This document shows, piece after piece, positions 11,974 through 23,601 of a DNA stretch of 64,000 nt (its first letter is position 1; each line of letters begins with the position of its first letter). The translations under genes and the position numbers were made by a program. Source of the stretch: Trichoplax sp. H2 (taxonomy: Eukaryota > Placozoa > Uniplacotomia > Trichoplacea); contig NOWV01000200.1 in assembly GCA_003344405.1 (NCBI GenBank), forward strand, positions 62,001 to 126,000, read 5' to 3'. Below the pieces are notes generated by a model. That model made no database searches, had not been told where the DNA came from, and was given only the letters and a program-made list of their open reading frames with translations.

Positions 11974-14332
11974 CTGCAAAAATAAAAAATAATAATCGAT
12001 TTAATATCTCAATCCGATTGGTTATAAATCAAGGTCAGCAATATTATTTTATTATCATTACATAAACTGATTGCTGACTGTTCTATATTTCTTGATTTAT
12101 TTGGCAATATCACTAATTATTAATTTCTCAGTAAGCAAGTAAAGCCAGCATTTTATAAAGTCATTTTTACCTCCGTGTCGGAGTTTATGAGTTCTTTAAA
12201 ATCAGTAACTTCTAAACTGAACAGTTACTAAAGTTTCTAAAGTTAGCAAATATCTAAATTAATCTCTATTTACGGAGAACTTGAGAGGTAGTGACACTGA
12301 CATTACAAAAATAGAATCCGGTTGCAAGATTAGAGCTGTGCCGAGTTATGAAGTCGGTCGTTGTAAAATAGTAGATAAAATATTTAATAGCATTCTCTTA
12401 ATTAAACCCTAATCTACAACAATTTTTAGAAGGTCAACATTGGCGCTTTCATGTATATTACATCACGTTATGCGTATTAAAATTAAGTGGTACCGATAAT
12501 AGACTAAAAGGTGGAAGAGCAAAGCAAACATATGTGTTATCAGCTAAATTTTAATATCGGCGTTTACCGTAACTTCTAGACTGTTCATAATTCTATTTAA
12601 ACTAGAGCAACTTAATGAAGAAGCATAAGTATATCTATAGCTGTATATTGATATATTTATTCATTTTCAACTTGATAGGTAAAAATTGCGCTTATTTAGA
12701 TTTCTATGAGTAATTCCAAGACTGTTAGTTGACTTTCTTCTTAAGAAATTTTGGTAGTACAATTCTATTACTTTTCTTTCACTGCTAATTATTAACGGAT
12801 CGTCGATGTCGCCTTCTGATACAATTTTAACTTTTCTATCCAAGTAATTTCGGCATTGGCGACAATGATATTGCAATAAAATTTATCAAAGACTTATAAA
12901 TTCTCAATACATTTTACTCAATTCTAAATTCAGGTTAACACCATTGCTAAGACTAATTTCCTATCTTCAATTTATAAGTATACCGGAACCAGTTTTTTTC
13001 ATAAACTAAGGAGAAATCAAATTTCGATCCAGTTTCAGTACTGTTCACAAGTTACTAAGTTCCGAATGTCTTATATCTAGAATGATCGATTCTAATCTTA
13101 AACGTTTAAACTGGAAAAGGAATATTAATGGACATTGTATTGTAGTAATTACGAAAGCGTATAAAATTAGCCGGTCTTATCGACTCAAAGGTTTGAAAGG
13201 GTTGTTACTAATCAAGAAAGATATTGGACCGATAGTACTCTGGAGACTTTAGAAAGTGGATTCTTAACAGCGATTAAAATAGTTGAATATTAGATATCAT
13301 CAAAGATAAAAAGAAGTTTAGTTGTTCAGCATATAGCCCTACTCTGCTCATCTACTCTGTATCTCTGCTGATACTTTTCGTATACCGTGACTAAAGTTTT
13401 GTCAACTTTGTTCACATTTAGTTAATTTAATACGAGTCCGATAGTTGTTAATTTTGACAAAACAATTTTTGTCTGTTTAAAGGAAGCCATATGGCTTTAT
13501 ATCAATTTTACGACTGAATTAGGGTCAATATAATGGAAATTGAAAAGCCAGCTTTACAATCCACCATGGGCCGTATAAACCGACCTTGTATCAAGCTATA
13601 TATAAAAGTTAGCAAAATTCAATCGAAAAAACAAGATGCGGATCTCAAACATGACTGGAAGGAATTTTTGTTACGATAATCAACCTTTCAATGTAATGTA
13701 TTATAGCTATTTTGTAGCATTAATAACTCATAGACTGATATAATTTGATTAATAGAGATTTATAGCAAGCGATATTAATATCAGAATTAACGATCATATC
13801 ATACTTTTAATCACAAAGACGCATTTTTTAAGGACAGGTAGGTATAACTCTATTCTGTCCTCATTTACCGCAGTTAGTGAAAGCAATCCTATCTCTTAAA
13901 ACTTAGTTTAAACCAATAGCTATCTACATCATTCAATTTTAAAGCTGTAAACATACTCGTAAGTACTAATTGCACCATATCAATCTATGTATTAAGATTG
14001 TTATTCACTCTAAATTCTTTCGTAAACATTGAAAATTGTTGATCCGTTTTATAAAATATCATATTGTCTAGAAAGCAATCCCAAGCATAAATGACGTAAT
14101 TTTTTTTTAGGATAATTGAGCGCGGGTATACCTACCGAAAGTAAATTATTCTCACTAGGTGAATAGCTGCCATATTAGCTCATGAATTTAAATGGAACGG
14201 AAGTCAATATTTGTAGCTGCAGCGTATATTAATGCTTTTGTTATATGGTTATTATTATTCTAATTAGTATTATTTTAATGATTCTTATTGTTAGCAAATG
14301 AAGTATGGTATATAGCCATGATAAATTTGATT
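11974..14332. other. Intergenic, one unassigned open frame
   Basis: Mostly featureless AT-rich sequence upstream of pseudogene G. A 69-codon minus-strand frame at 12667-12876 (ISSERKVIELYYQNFLRR) has a loose RRM-like look, but no matching splice sites or phase, so it is not called as an exon. No tRNA or other RNA gene seen. Confidence 0.4.
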
Positions 14333-15060
14333 TGGTGACGTGGCAGCAGATGAGTGAAAGAGAGCAAGCAATAGCATACAATCCAGCTGGATAAAAGCTA
14401 GGGCAAAATTTTCTTTCGAGTGCAGGATTGAGTATCATACAAAACATCGATTTCCAAATCAATCGAATTTCAGCTAATAAGTGCAATATGATATTTTAGC
14501 GCTGCAAAGTTGAAGCAGGTAGTCAGAGTCCATTTGGAACAAAAAATTGATAAGATCTCAACTACTATACTGTTACTAGTTATAATCCCAGCAGCATGCA
14601 GTAGATATCATTATCTCAGGCTTTATTGACACAAATACAGAAAAAATAATAAATGAAATAGCATATTTACCATCAAGATTAAACGCTATAAAATTTATGT
14701 ATTAAATCAAGTATAGTGAAAATTATTTTGCAAAATACATCGTTTTGATAAATATAAACCTTTTCGTAGATTCATAAGTACTCGTGAATGAAATGAATCC
14801 ATTGAAGTAGACTAGACAGAATAAATATATAGCTAGGGAAACTGGTGAAGTTAATCATTCAATTCTATATATAGCCAGCAGATCTGTAAAGTTATTCGTC
14901 ATATTCCCGCGATATTAACTTATGAAAATACCTACAGTATAATATACGTACTCAAAAAGTAAATTGCAGATCACGAAATACTTTCATATATGCATCGTAC
15001 AGTACATATCATCTAGAAATGGCTGCTTATAAATTCTTACAATTTAGTCGTTACGCAATA
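14333..15060. repeat. Segmental duplication, copy 1
   Basis: Diverged copy of 16618-17232 in the same orientation. Shared landmarks in order: AATCCAGCTGGAT, CCAAATCAATCGAA, AAATTGATAAG, TTATAAT-CC, ACCATCAAGATTAA, TATTAAATCA, TTGCAAA-TAC, GAAATGGCTGCTTATAAA. This copy carries about 150 extra bases near 14815-14960 and lacks the telomere-like tract of copy 2. Confidence 0.75.
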
Positions 15061-15229
15061 GCTTTTGTATAGCTATCATAAGATAGTTCTTTAAGATAAA
15101 TTATCTAAGAATGTATTTATATTAATTTATCTATGGCCATAAATTTAATATATACTTGCATAATTATCTATAAACTGATAAATTATCTTTATTTTGATTT
15201 ACTATAAATTGAACACTTTTTCAATAAAG

Positions 15230-15400
15230 TTTTGGTTCAACTATGTTTGAGACTAGAAGGAGGTCCTCTAGGAATCAGTCTACCAGGTTATTTCGAAAAA
15301 TGTAAACATCTTTCAGGGAAGAGATTGCAATATAAGAAAATGAGCCCATTCAAGACTCATTCCACCGGGTTACTTGGAAGATGAAATGGTCATTCATTAT
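15230..15400. repeat. Dispersed copy of the 6240-7060 repeat
   Basis: Contains GGAATCAGTCTACCAGGTTA, AAGAGATTGCAATATAAGA and CATTCAAGACTCATTCCACC in the order seen in the gene A intron repeat, so the element is dispersed rather than private to that intron. Confidence 0.55.
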
Positions 15401-16617
15401 TACTAAAGTTAATAATGTTAATATTTCTATTTTTAACTTATTAGTGTCATTATGGTTACACCTAGCTCATTTAAATTTCTGGATGCAACTTAGTCTAGGC
15501 CTAATAATGCCCAAAAATGTAGAAAGTGTAACCTAGTAAAGCTATACATTTTAGGTCTTATTGCATTGCATAATTAGTTGCTCACGATGAAAACAAAGGC
15601 TGAAATCATAGATGCAGCAAGTTTAATCATATCTCGAGAATATTTTATCCCACTTCAAAGTCATAGTCTATGTTTAAATCAAATTCCCTATTGCATGATT
15701 GTGAATGTTGCTTGATCGGTCTGACTGTAAATCGGATTCACTAGCTAGGGTAAGGGCTATCGTACTTTGTATAGGCACTCTCTAGAGCTTATCAAAGAAA
15801 GACGCAAATATTGATCATATCTACCGTTAATCTTTCTTATAGTTTACTCTTGATTCATTAGCGCTAGATTAGATTGATTTCAAACTTACATCTTCAATTA
15901 TTTGTTAAATATTCACGTGTAGAATAGGGTACAATCTTAGTCGGACTAATCTGGCCTAGGTGGATATAATCTCTTCTGCCTAGATTATACCAGGGGTATG
16001 AGCTAGGCTAATTTAATAATTATTATTAATTAATATGTCTCATGTTTTAATGTTTCTTGCAGTTTACATTTGATCAATCAGCATTAATAATACTAATTTT
16101 AATCTTGCAATGTTGATTATATTATAAATACATTTATTTATGATGAAGTATAATTTTGTCTAGGATGATAAATATTTCTTAAATTCTTGGTGTAGTTTAT
16201 TTGTTTATTTTATTATTGTGAAGATACTAATGATGGTGTCTGCCATTGAAGTCGCTTGTGAAAATACCTTATGATAAGAAATATTAGTACGGCCAGTGCG
16301 AGACTATTTAAAATGTTTAGATCGCAGTAATAAATCATGTCAGTGACTAATCTAATGGCATCTCAAAAAATTCGTATTTTCATATAAGCCTTCATTAATG
16401 ATTGCTTAAACCAGTATATGGGTATATGATAATAACAAATATCTTCCTTCAAATACGATACTCTGAGCTATGCATAAGATGTTAAATATCTACAATGCTA
16501 TCCGGCCTAATCCTAGGAATGGCTGATTCCCGGGATTGGCCGTTACAGCTGTAAGAGCATTTTGAATTAGCTTGACTTAAGAATAAATAATTATAACTAA
16601 CGTTAATGATTTCGAAA
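15401..16617. other. Intergenic spacer between duplication copies
   Basis: AT-rich sequence with no coding signal on either strand. It holds short palindromic AT stretches (AATAATTATTATTAATTAAT near 16015) and no recognisable gene or complete mobile element. Confidence 0.4.
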
Positions 16618-17232
16618 TGATGCTCTAGTAGATTCGAGGAAGAGGTCTAGCAATGACACTTTACAATCTAGCTGGATTTAACCTATTGCAAAAATAATTT
16701 TTGAAGGCAAAGATTCAATATCATATGAATTCTTCCCAAATCAATCGAAATTTTATCTAATTAGTGTAATAATATATTCCTATATTTTTTAAACGTCCTT
16801 TAGTTGAATCAATAGTAACTGCCCATTTATGAAGCAAATTGATAAGGTTAAAATCACCACGCGCTATAGTTATAATATCCAAACTCAGTATCATGTAATC
16901 AATATTATCTTGGAGCCTTTATAGACGCAAACGTAGAAATAAAACAGGTTAAGTTTATAATTATTAGGGTTAAGGTTAGGTTTAGGGCTAGGATTAGGAT
17001 AAATATATTAACTTCATTGTGCATACCATCAAGATTAAGAATTAGGAAATTGATATATTAAATCAGTCATGAAGAAATCCCTTTGCAAATACGTCGCTTT
17101 AATAGATATAATCGTTTTCATACATATATAAATGCTCATAAATGAAATCATCATGAAAAAACTATAATATACGCACTTATGCAGCGTCTGAAAATGGCTG
17201 CTTATAAAACTTGACAATCTAGCGTACAATCC
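16618..17232. repeat. Segmental duplication, copy 2
   Basis: Partner of 14333-15060 with the same landmarks in the same order. It differs by an insertion of roughly 70 bases containing telomere-like repeats between the shared motifs around ACGCAAACGTAGAAATAAA and ACCATCAAGATTAA. Confidence 0.75.
16964..16999 (+). repeat. Short interstitial telomere-like tract
   Basis: Six degenerate head-to-tail units: TTAGGG, TTAAGG, TTAGG, TTTAGGG, CTAGG, ATTAGG. TTAGGG is the usual metazoan telomere repeat. The tract is absent from the otherwise matching duplication copy 1. Confidence 0.85.
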
Positions 17233-17829
17233 AATCTATTCTTGTAGAAATATATAACTCTAATTTTTTAAGCTATTTGGGGCTGCGCTACAGCAAAATA
17301 GCTACGATACAAGACAATTCTCAATTAATTGATGCTACACATTTTTATATTTTAAAATCAAACACAAGTAACTTTACTTATATAATAATTTTAACTTTTA
17401 TCCATAGATAAATCCGTAATAATGATATATGGATTTAATAATTTTATATCACTTTGAAACAATATAACTTACTTTGTCTACCGCCACCTTAATCAGTACG
17501 TAGCTATACCAACGAAATAATTACTAAGAAATAAAGGGCTAATACTATTCTAGTTAACCAAGCTTGAGCAAAGACATACTTGATTTGGATGATTTTGCCC
17601 CCCCCCCCAAAAAAAAATCGAGATCCCTGCAAATGCATCATTGTAACCTTTCTTAATGTAAGAATAGATTCTAATGTGATGGCTGTATAGCTAGAGACTA
17701 CCAAAATAAAGTAGGAAAGGAAAAATGGTCTTTCACTATATTAAAAATGAGGAAGAAGATTATTATACTAGTCGTTTAACTACGAGTATTTCTTAACAGT
17801 AAGGAACAAATCTCTCCAAAGAATTCGTT
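17233..17829. other. Intergenic, with C/A homopolymer
   Basis: No gene. A run of about 11 C followed by 9 A sits at 17598-17617, a slippage-prone spot whose exact length is uncertain. Open frames crossing it are low-complexity artefacts. Confidence 0.5.
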
Positions 17830-17930
17830 TCTATATGTAGAACACATTTTAGATAAGCAGCATTATCATTTAAATTTTCTGGATAATTATAAAAGTAGTA
17901 CGAATTTTTTCATCGCTGTCTGGTAAAGCT
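17830..17930 (-). pseudogene. Relic of a PARP last exon downstream of gene B
   Basis: The reverse strand encodes an imperfect echo of the end of the catalytic domain, NDNAAYLKCVLHIETNS, against NDNAAYPEYILHI in gene B. It is preceded by LPDSDEKIRT and TFIIIQK, which echo IPGSEERIHS and TFVILND with bases missing between and a frame break. It begins immediately after the gene B stop and has no intact upstream half. It reads as a partial tandem duplication of the last PARP exon; the trailing HIETNS is closer to the gene E ending (HLEHTNS). Confidence 0.6.
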
Positions 17931-17936
17931 TCTAAT

Positions 17937-20900
17937 TTAGCCTCGAATATGTAGAATATATTCTGGATAAGCAGCGTTGTCATTCAAGATAACAAAAGTA
18001 CTAGGATGACGAACATTATTAACCGCGGAATGAATTCTTTCCTCACTACCAGGGATAACTCCTAAATTTATCTTTCCTTGTCCTGAATGTAATCCATATA
18101 TACCCGTTATAGCCCTCACTAGAAGCAAAGTATTCTTACTTGGATAGACGCTAAGAATATTTTCATGAAGATAAGTTCCAATTCCGTATTCAGCCCCTAG
18201 TAGGAATAGATTAAGAATATAAAGTTGGGCAAGGAATTGGATATCCATCAATAGAAATTGAACTTATAAAACAGACAACTTAAGACAATATGCCTGCCCT
18301 TACACTCATTCCATGTTGAGTGAATGATAAATATCCTACCTGCAGATGCATCAAAGTCTCTGTCAAATCCCGTTTTATAAATACGATTTATACTTGAAGG
18401 GTCGGTACCATAAAATAATCTTCTCTCAACTGGAAACCTGGAACGATGCTTTTGTACTGATTCAGTCACTTCTTTCTTGCACAGCTGATAGCGTTTATAA
18501 AGGTTCTTATTCTGAACTCTTTGCAATCTCATAAGGTGAAAACAACTATGTGATGAATTTACAATCCGATCGATTTCATTAAACTCTTCACCATAGCATA
18601 CATCCACTAGAAGATTTTGATCCATATTCTCGTCATCATTATCAATACGTGTCCAATGACTTGGCAAATCATCTATAAATTAGATAATCATCGAATTCAT
18701 TATCAACAAGACTAAAATCTCTTCATACTACTGTCTTGACCTTGCTCACTGACTGATGAGAATAATATAAGAAAGACACTGGATATAGTGGAAGTAAAGT
18801 ACCGTATGTCTTAACAAGGGCAAAGATTTTAAGAAAAATTTCTTGAAAATAACGTTTAACCTACCGTGATGAATCGATTTTCGCATTATTGTAAATGACA
18901 AATTGTTCATTTGGATTGCCATGTCGTCGTAATTGATGATTTTATCGTCAAATTTATGAGTGGACCCGTATTTGTTTTGAATAAAAATTTGGTAGCCTTT
19001 TTCAATTTCATAGTTCATTTCAGGAGAAAAAGTGTGAGTAGTTTGCTCGACTTCAACGCTCCATTTAGCAATTTCTAAGGAGTCGTTAGCCCACTCTTTT
19101 ACCATAACTTGACAATCTCTCTCTCTAGCAAACTTTTGAATCCTATTAGTAGCTTGAAATACATCATCTTCATAGCCGTAAATTGTCATTTTGTTGCTAT
19201 TGGGATTGCAAACTGTTAATGTACCAAACTGACACCATAATTCATTAATTAGTTTTAAGCATTGGATATCCTGGAAGTTATCAATCAGATCTTCTTCCTG
19301 GACTTCTTTGCTTATCCAACACGGTGCACTATCTGCTAAATTTTTCTCAACTTGATCTATAATATCGTTACTACCAGCAATGATATCAATACTCTTGCCA
19401 TATCTATGGTAAGAATAGGATTGACTAATATGCCAATTAATCGATTTTGCAATGCCATCTCTACGTTTAACCGTAATTTGCCTTTGCGCCCAACAAGCTA
19501 TTTCATGAGCTAGTTCGTTATTACCCGTTATAAAATCAAGACGTGAAAGTGGACAGTTGATCTTGGACCGATCTTTGAGAAAACTAGCTATAGCAGTAAA
19601 TAGACTGCAGATATCTTCTTCCTTAATTTCTGTACTTGCTAATGGACATGTAAGAGAACTCTCGCCATTGCCATTGATATGATTGAGCAAAGATTGAAAA
19701 TCGTCTATCATATCGTATGGACAACAAGTATAAATAGTCCTGCTACTTCCAGCTACCGTTTCTTGGCTACTACTTAAAGTCCAACTCCAGTGCATTCGAG
19801 ACCAATTCCGATCTAATCGCTCTGATAGCTTTCCCTGCTGTAAATGGCTTGAACAGACTTTTGTTGGATTAAGTATAGCTGATGTTTCAGCAGCGTAAAT
19901 ACTACCATGATAGAAATTGAGACGAAAACGAGAGGAATCTGTAGATACGGCAGAAAATAGAATTTCCAGTGGATTTTCTTTCATATCCATAACAGTTTTT
20001 GTAGCGTTTGTTAGGCGTTCTACCAGTCCTACTCCATCGCATTTGGTCAAGTCAGATAGCCTTGATGTTCCATCAGAATGGCTATTAATTCGCTTAAATA
20101 TTTTACTATAGCTATAATACGCTTCTACATCATTTTCAAAGACAACAAATCGCACTACTTTTAAATTTCTGCGACCACTGTTCTTAGCAAATTCGATTGC
20201 TACATCAATCATTTCTTTCGCAATAGTATCGTAGGAAAATCCAGTACTGCCAGTCCCAATGGTCGGTATAGAAATGGCTTTCATCGATTCACGATTCGCT
20301 TTATCTAGACATTCGTAAATTTTGTCATTTAACCACTACAAAAACAGAACGTATAGGGGAAAAAGCAGCGGTGTCAGCTGATTGCAACCTTATCCCATTA
20401 ATTATTGAACTGCTTTCAGTAGTTGCCGATTAACTTACCGTTAATGTTCGCGGCGAACTTAAGAATGGAACGTGATAGACTTTCTTACATCTTAAACGAT
20501 ATCCATCAGTACAGCCAATTTCATCTCCATCAAGATACTGGCTCAGATTGTCACATTCTCTTCTATAATTTCGTCCACCAGCCTGATATAATGCTCTAGC
20601 GATTGCTCCTACTTCGAAGTCGTACACATCAACAGAATTGACAATAACATCAGTCTAAATAAGAGACCATGGAAGAAAATTCTGAATGGCTTTATCGCAT
20701 TAGGCAAAATTTAATGCTACGGAGATTTATGATCATTCTGGTAATACTTTTAGCTTACTGTAACACACAACCACTGTCACAAGCTGAAATCATTATACGT
20801 ACCTTTCTACCTTGTTCTTCAATTCTTCCTCTTATAAGTTTCATACACAATCCCAAGACATAAATTTGGTCATCACCGTAGTCTGTACTTGCCGATGACG

Positions 20901-23601
20901 ATATTTGCCTTTTACTTCTTCTATTCTTTGAAGTAGCTAAATTTTCATTCGATGTTTTTTCTTGCTTCTTCTTCACATTGACTTTACTGTAGAAGACGAA
21001 ATTAAATGAATTAAAATTGGCAGCTCTTTCTAGTACCTATTTCAAATTCTCCTAGTAACTTCCAATTCTTTTAACTTTTATTACTATAGCTACCTTTCAA
21101 CAGCAACATCTGATATTGTAAATGAACATTTTAAATTCGCCATAATTTCCTTAATCTTCCTGTGTCTTCGACCATGAATGATGAATCGCGCTATTCTGGA
21201 TAATTGGCTACCATCGTACGAAAATTTTTTAATGGCAATAGGAATAGAAGAAATTTTCTCTTTAATTTGCCTAATCTCGGTTGTTATACGCTCATGAGGA
21301 TATTTAATGATCACTTGATATTTCAAATCGCTATCCAAATCTTCTATCGAGTGAAACTGCAATTGGCAACAATACTGATCCTCTATTTCCTCTTTATAAT
21401 GCTGTTTCAAGTACTGAGCTTTTACTTGTGGCAATTCTTGGATGAAAAATTCATCATCATAAAGAGTAAAAGCTGTTTTTGCTTCAAAGTCATTGAGAGA
21501 TTGCTGGACTTTCGTAATCACATTATCCAAAGTATTACTGCTGCCAACCACTTCAACAGTCACAACTTTCTCTTTGGTATTCATCCAACATTGGATCAAT
21601 ACGCCAAGATGAGAAGCTAATTTCTTTGTTAATACATCATATATTGCGATCCAGTGCCAAAGCAAATCTTTGGTATATGATATTTGATAAGTGTTGGTAA
21701 GGATATCCGTGTTAAGAATCGTCACTGCTTTATCATATTCTTGTTTGCTGATAGCTACTATGGAGATTGTCTTCTTATTATAATGGATACCTGCTTTAAT
21801 TTTTCGATTTCTAAATTTGGTGTTCATGTCCTTTACAAGCTGTGGGTACTGGCAAAGAAATGTAGACAGCGATGGCGATATGCCATCTTGACTGTCTTTG
21901 ATATTTGCAAAAAGCTCCTGATGATCTTGTATTTCTTTCCTGTTGGCAATTTGAACCAATTGATGTTGCGAGCCAAGTTGCTGAAAGAGCAACATTAAGG
22001 AAGGAGTCATGGTAAATATTGATCCTCTAGTAGTATCCTCTGTTGTTTTATTTACACCTTAAGAGAGTAAATGACAAGAAGAAGACGCCAATTTTAATGT
22101 TGCTTTGCCTTTATAATCCTCATTTTGGTAACTGTCTGACTTACCTGCATCATACTTTTCCACCACTATATTTGATGTTGTATCAACCATATGATGACGG
22201 GTTTCTCCACTTTTAACATTTTTAGTAGCAGTATCATTTGTTAGAGATTGATCTTTGTGATTTTTATTAATTGCTCCACTATTTTTAGCAACAGTTGGAT
22301 TGAAATTTTCGATGCTTCCATCTTGGCACACGTTGCCTTCGTCGATGATATCATTATTTATTTTCTGTAACAATTCTTGCTCAAATGATAATGTTGTCTT
22401 GTGCTTTGTCGATCGAGCAGAAGCCTTGGAATTTCCGTCTTGACTGACTCTGTCATTACTATTTAATTCACCTGTAAGAGATGGCGTTGACACAGAATGG
22501 TTAGTTACATTGCTTTGCTTATTGGCTGCCGGAGGGTGTATTAACTAACTTACGATCAACGATTTTAGAATTTTTGACTGTATTCAGCTTTGGATCTTGG
22601 CTATTGCTATCCTGTTGCAAATTCTGTCTAACTTGGGTTTTTGCTGTAGGAGCAGCTAAATTGTTCACTGCACTTCCATTTGCTATTGGATCTTTTGTAC
22701 TGTTGTGTACACGAATACCAGTCGATGATGTTCCCAAGTTTTGGATATAGCTATCATTACTTTTTCCCGATAAATTCCGGCTAATGGAGGGTGCAGATAC
22801 AGGTACACCTAACTTACCAGCTTTATTTTTGTTGGTATCTTGACCTTTTTCACGATCTGCTGCGGTATTGGAGAACGATGAGTTATGAATCAACGGAACT
22901 TTATTTTTGCTGTTTGAATCTTGTGCCGTTCCATTACTTTGAGTAGTGGAGGCTTTCAAAAGTTTGATATTGCTATCAAGTAATTCTTCCAAAGAAGTTT
23001 TCGACGATAGTAATGACCGTTTTGAAGACAATCTCGTATTAATTTCGTGAATTTTAGATCTAGCATCAGCTCTAGAAAATTGATATCGATCATCATTCCC
23101 ATCATTTGGTGTGCTATTGGCTGCTTTATCATTTCCTTGACTCTGTACTGGCAACTTACCAGCCGGGAGGCCTGCTGAATTATTTTGGTGACTTTTAGAA
23201 TTAATTTCAACTCTAGCAGACGAATATTGACCATCCTTCCAATTTTTGAGTATGCCAATAGGTGCTTTATTTTCTTGTTTACTTTGTGTTGGTAACTTAT
23301 CAGATGTAAAGCCAGCTGAATTACTTTGAGGTTCATTTACAGTTGAATTTCCTCTGTGATTTGCTACGCTCCCATAATTATTACGGTCATTATTCAAATT
23401 GTTAATCCTTGATCCTTGTTGGACATAGTTATTAGAGCTACTCGGTAAGCCTTCAGCTGTTCTCGAATTCTCTTTATCGTCAGCATTTGTATTCGATTTA
23501 GCTGCTGCCTTGCGGCACCTTTCCTTCACGTATGTCTGATAGGTGTAAGACGTAGAAGGTTTGGGTGCTTGAAAACATGCTAAGCAGAATAATTGACCCA
23601 T
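17937..23601 (-). CDS. Gene B: lipid-anchored KH-macro-WWE-PARP protein, His-less pseudo-ADP-ribosyltransferase
   Basis: Exons: 22554-23601, 22145-22471, 21094-22039, 20803-20986, 20439-20654, 18865-20335, 18340-18672, 17937-18196; every phase fits, 1,594 residues. The start is the ATG at 23601, giving MGQLFCLACF: Gly2 and small residue 6 fit the N-myristoylation pattern, with Cys6 and Cys9 as palmitoylation candidates, so membrane attachment is likely. Disordered Ser/Asn/Gln-rich linker to about 450, with an internal duplication of about 45 residues (NSAGFTSDKLP / NSAGLPAGKLP). KH-like modules about 470-770. Macro domain 1 about 820-1000 keeps the phosphate loop GTGSTGF but lacks the GGG loop. 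A degenerate macro domain (NFYHGSIYAAETSAILNPT) and a KH-like module (IYGYEDDVFQA) follow, then WWE about 1315-1395 and the PARP fold 1398-1594. The catalytic His is Tyr (LFYGT, codon 18410-18412), while the Tyr of GTYL is kept. Inferred role: RNA/ADP-ribose-binding, catalytically inactive membrane scaffold. The short 22472-22553 intron is the least certain join. Confidence 0.82.

Noticed and set aside
12667-12876. Minus-strand 69-codon frame as an upstream exon of pseudogene G
   Set aside because: A loose RRM-like pattern only; no GT donor in the required phase and no paralogous match, so left unassigned.
17598-17617. Poly-C/poly-A run as a functional signal
   Set aside because: A homopolymer prone to slippage and sequencing error, with no nearby gene start or splice site that needs it.
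21204-21998. Two long plus-strand frames opposite gene B
   Set aside because: Antisense shadows of the KH exon; hydrophobic composition is the mirror of the real coding strand.
22519-22553. Frameshift between the first two coding exons of gene B
   Set aside because: A short intron (donor GTAAGT after 22554, acceptor TCTTACAG before 22471) joins the frames in phase, and introns of about 84 bases occur elsewhere in the window.
22956-23336. 126-codon minus-strand frame in gene B
   Set aside because: An alternative frame of the first coding exon; its low-complexity K/I/L content mirrors the Ser/Asn/Gln-rich linker.
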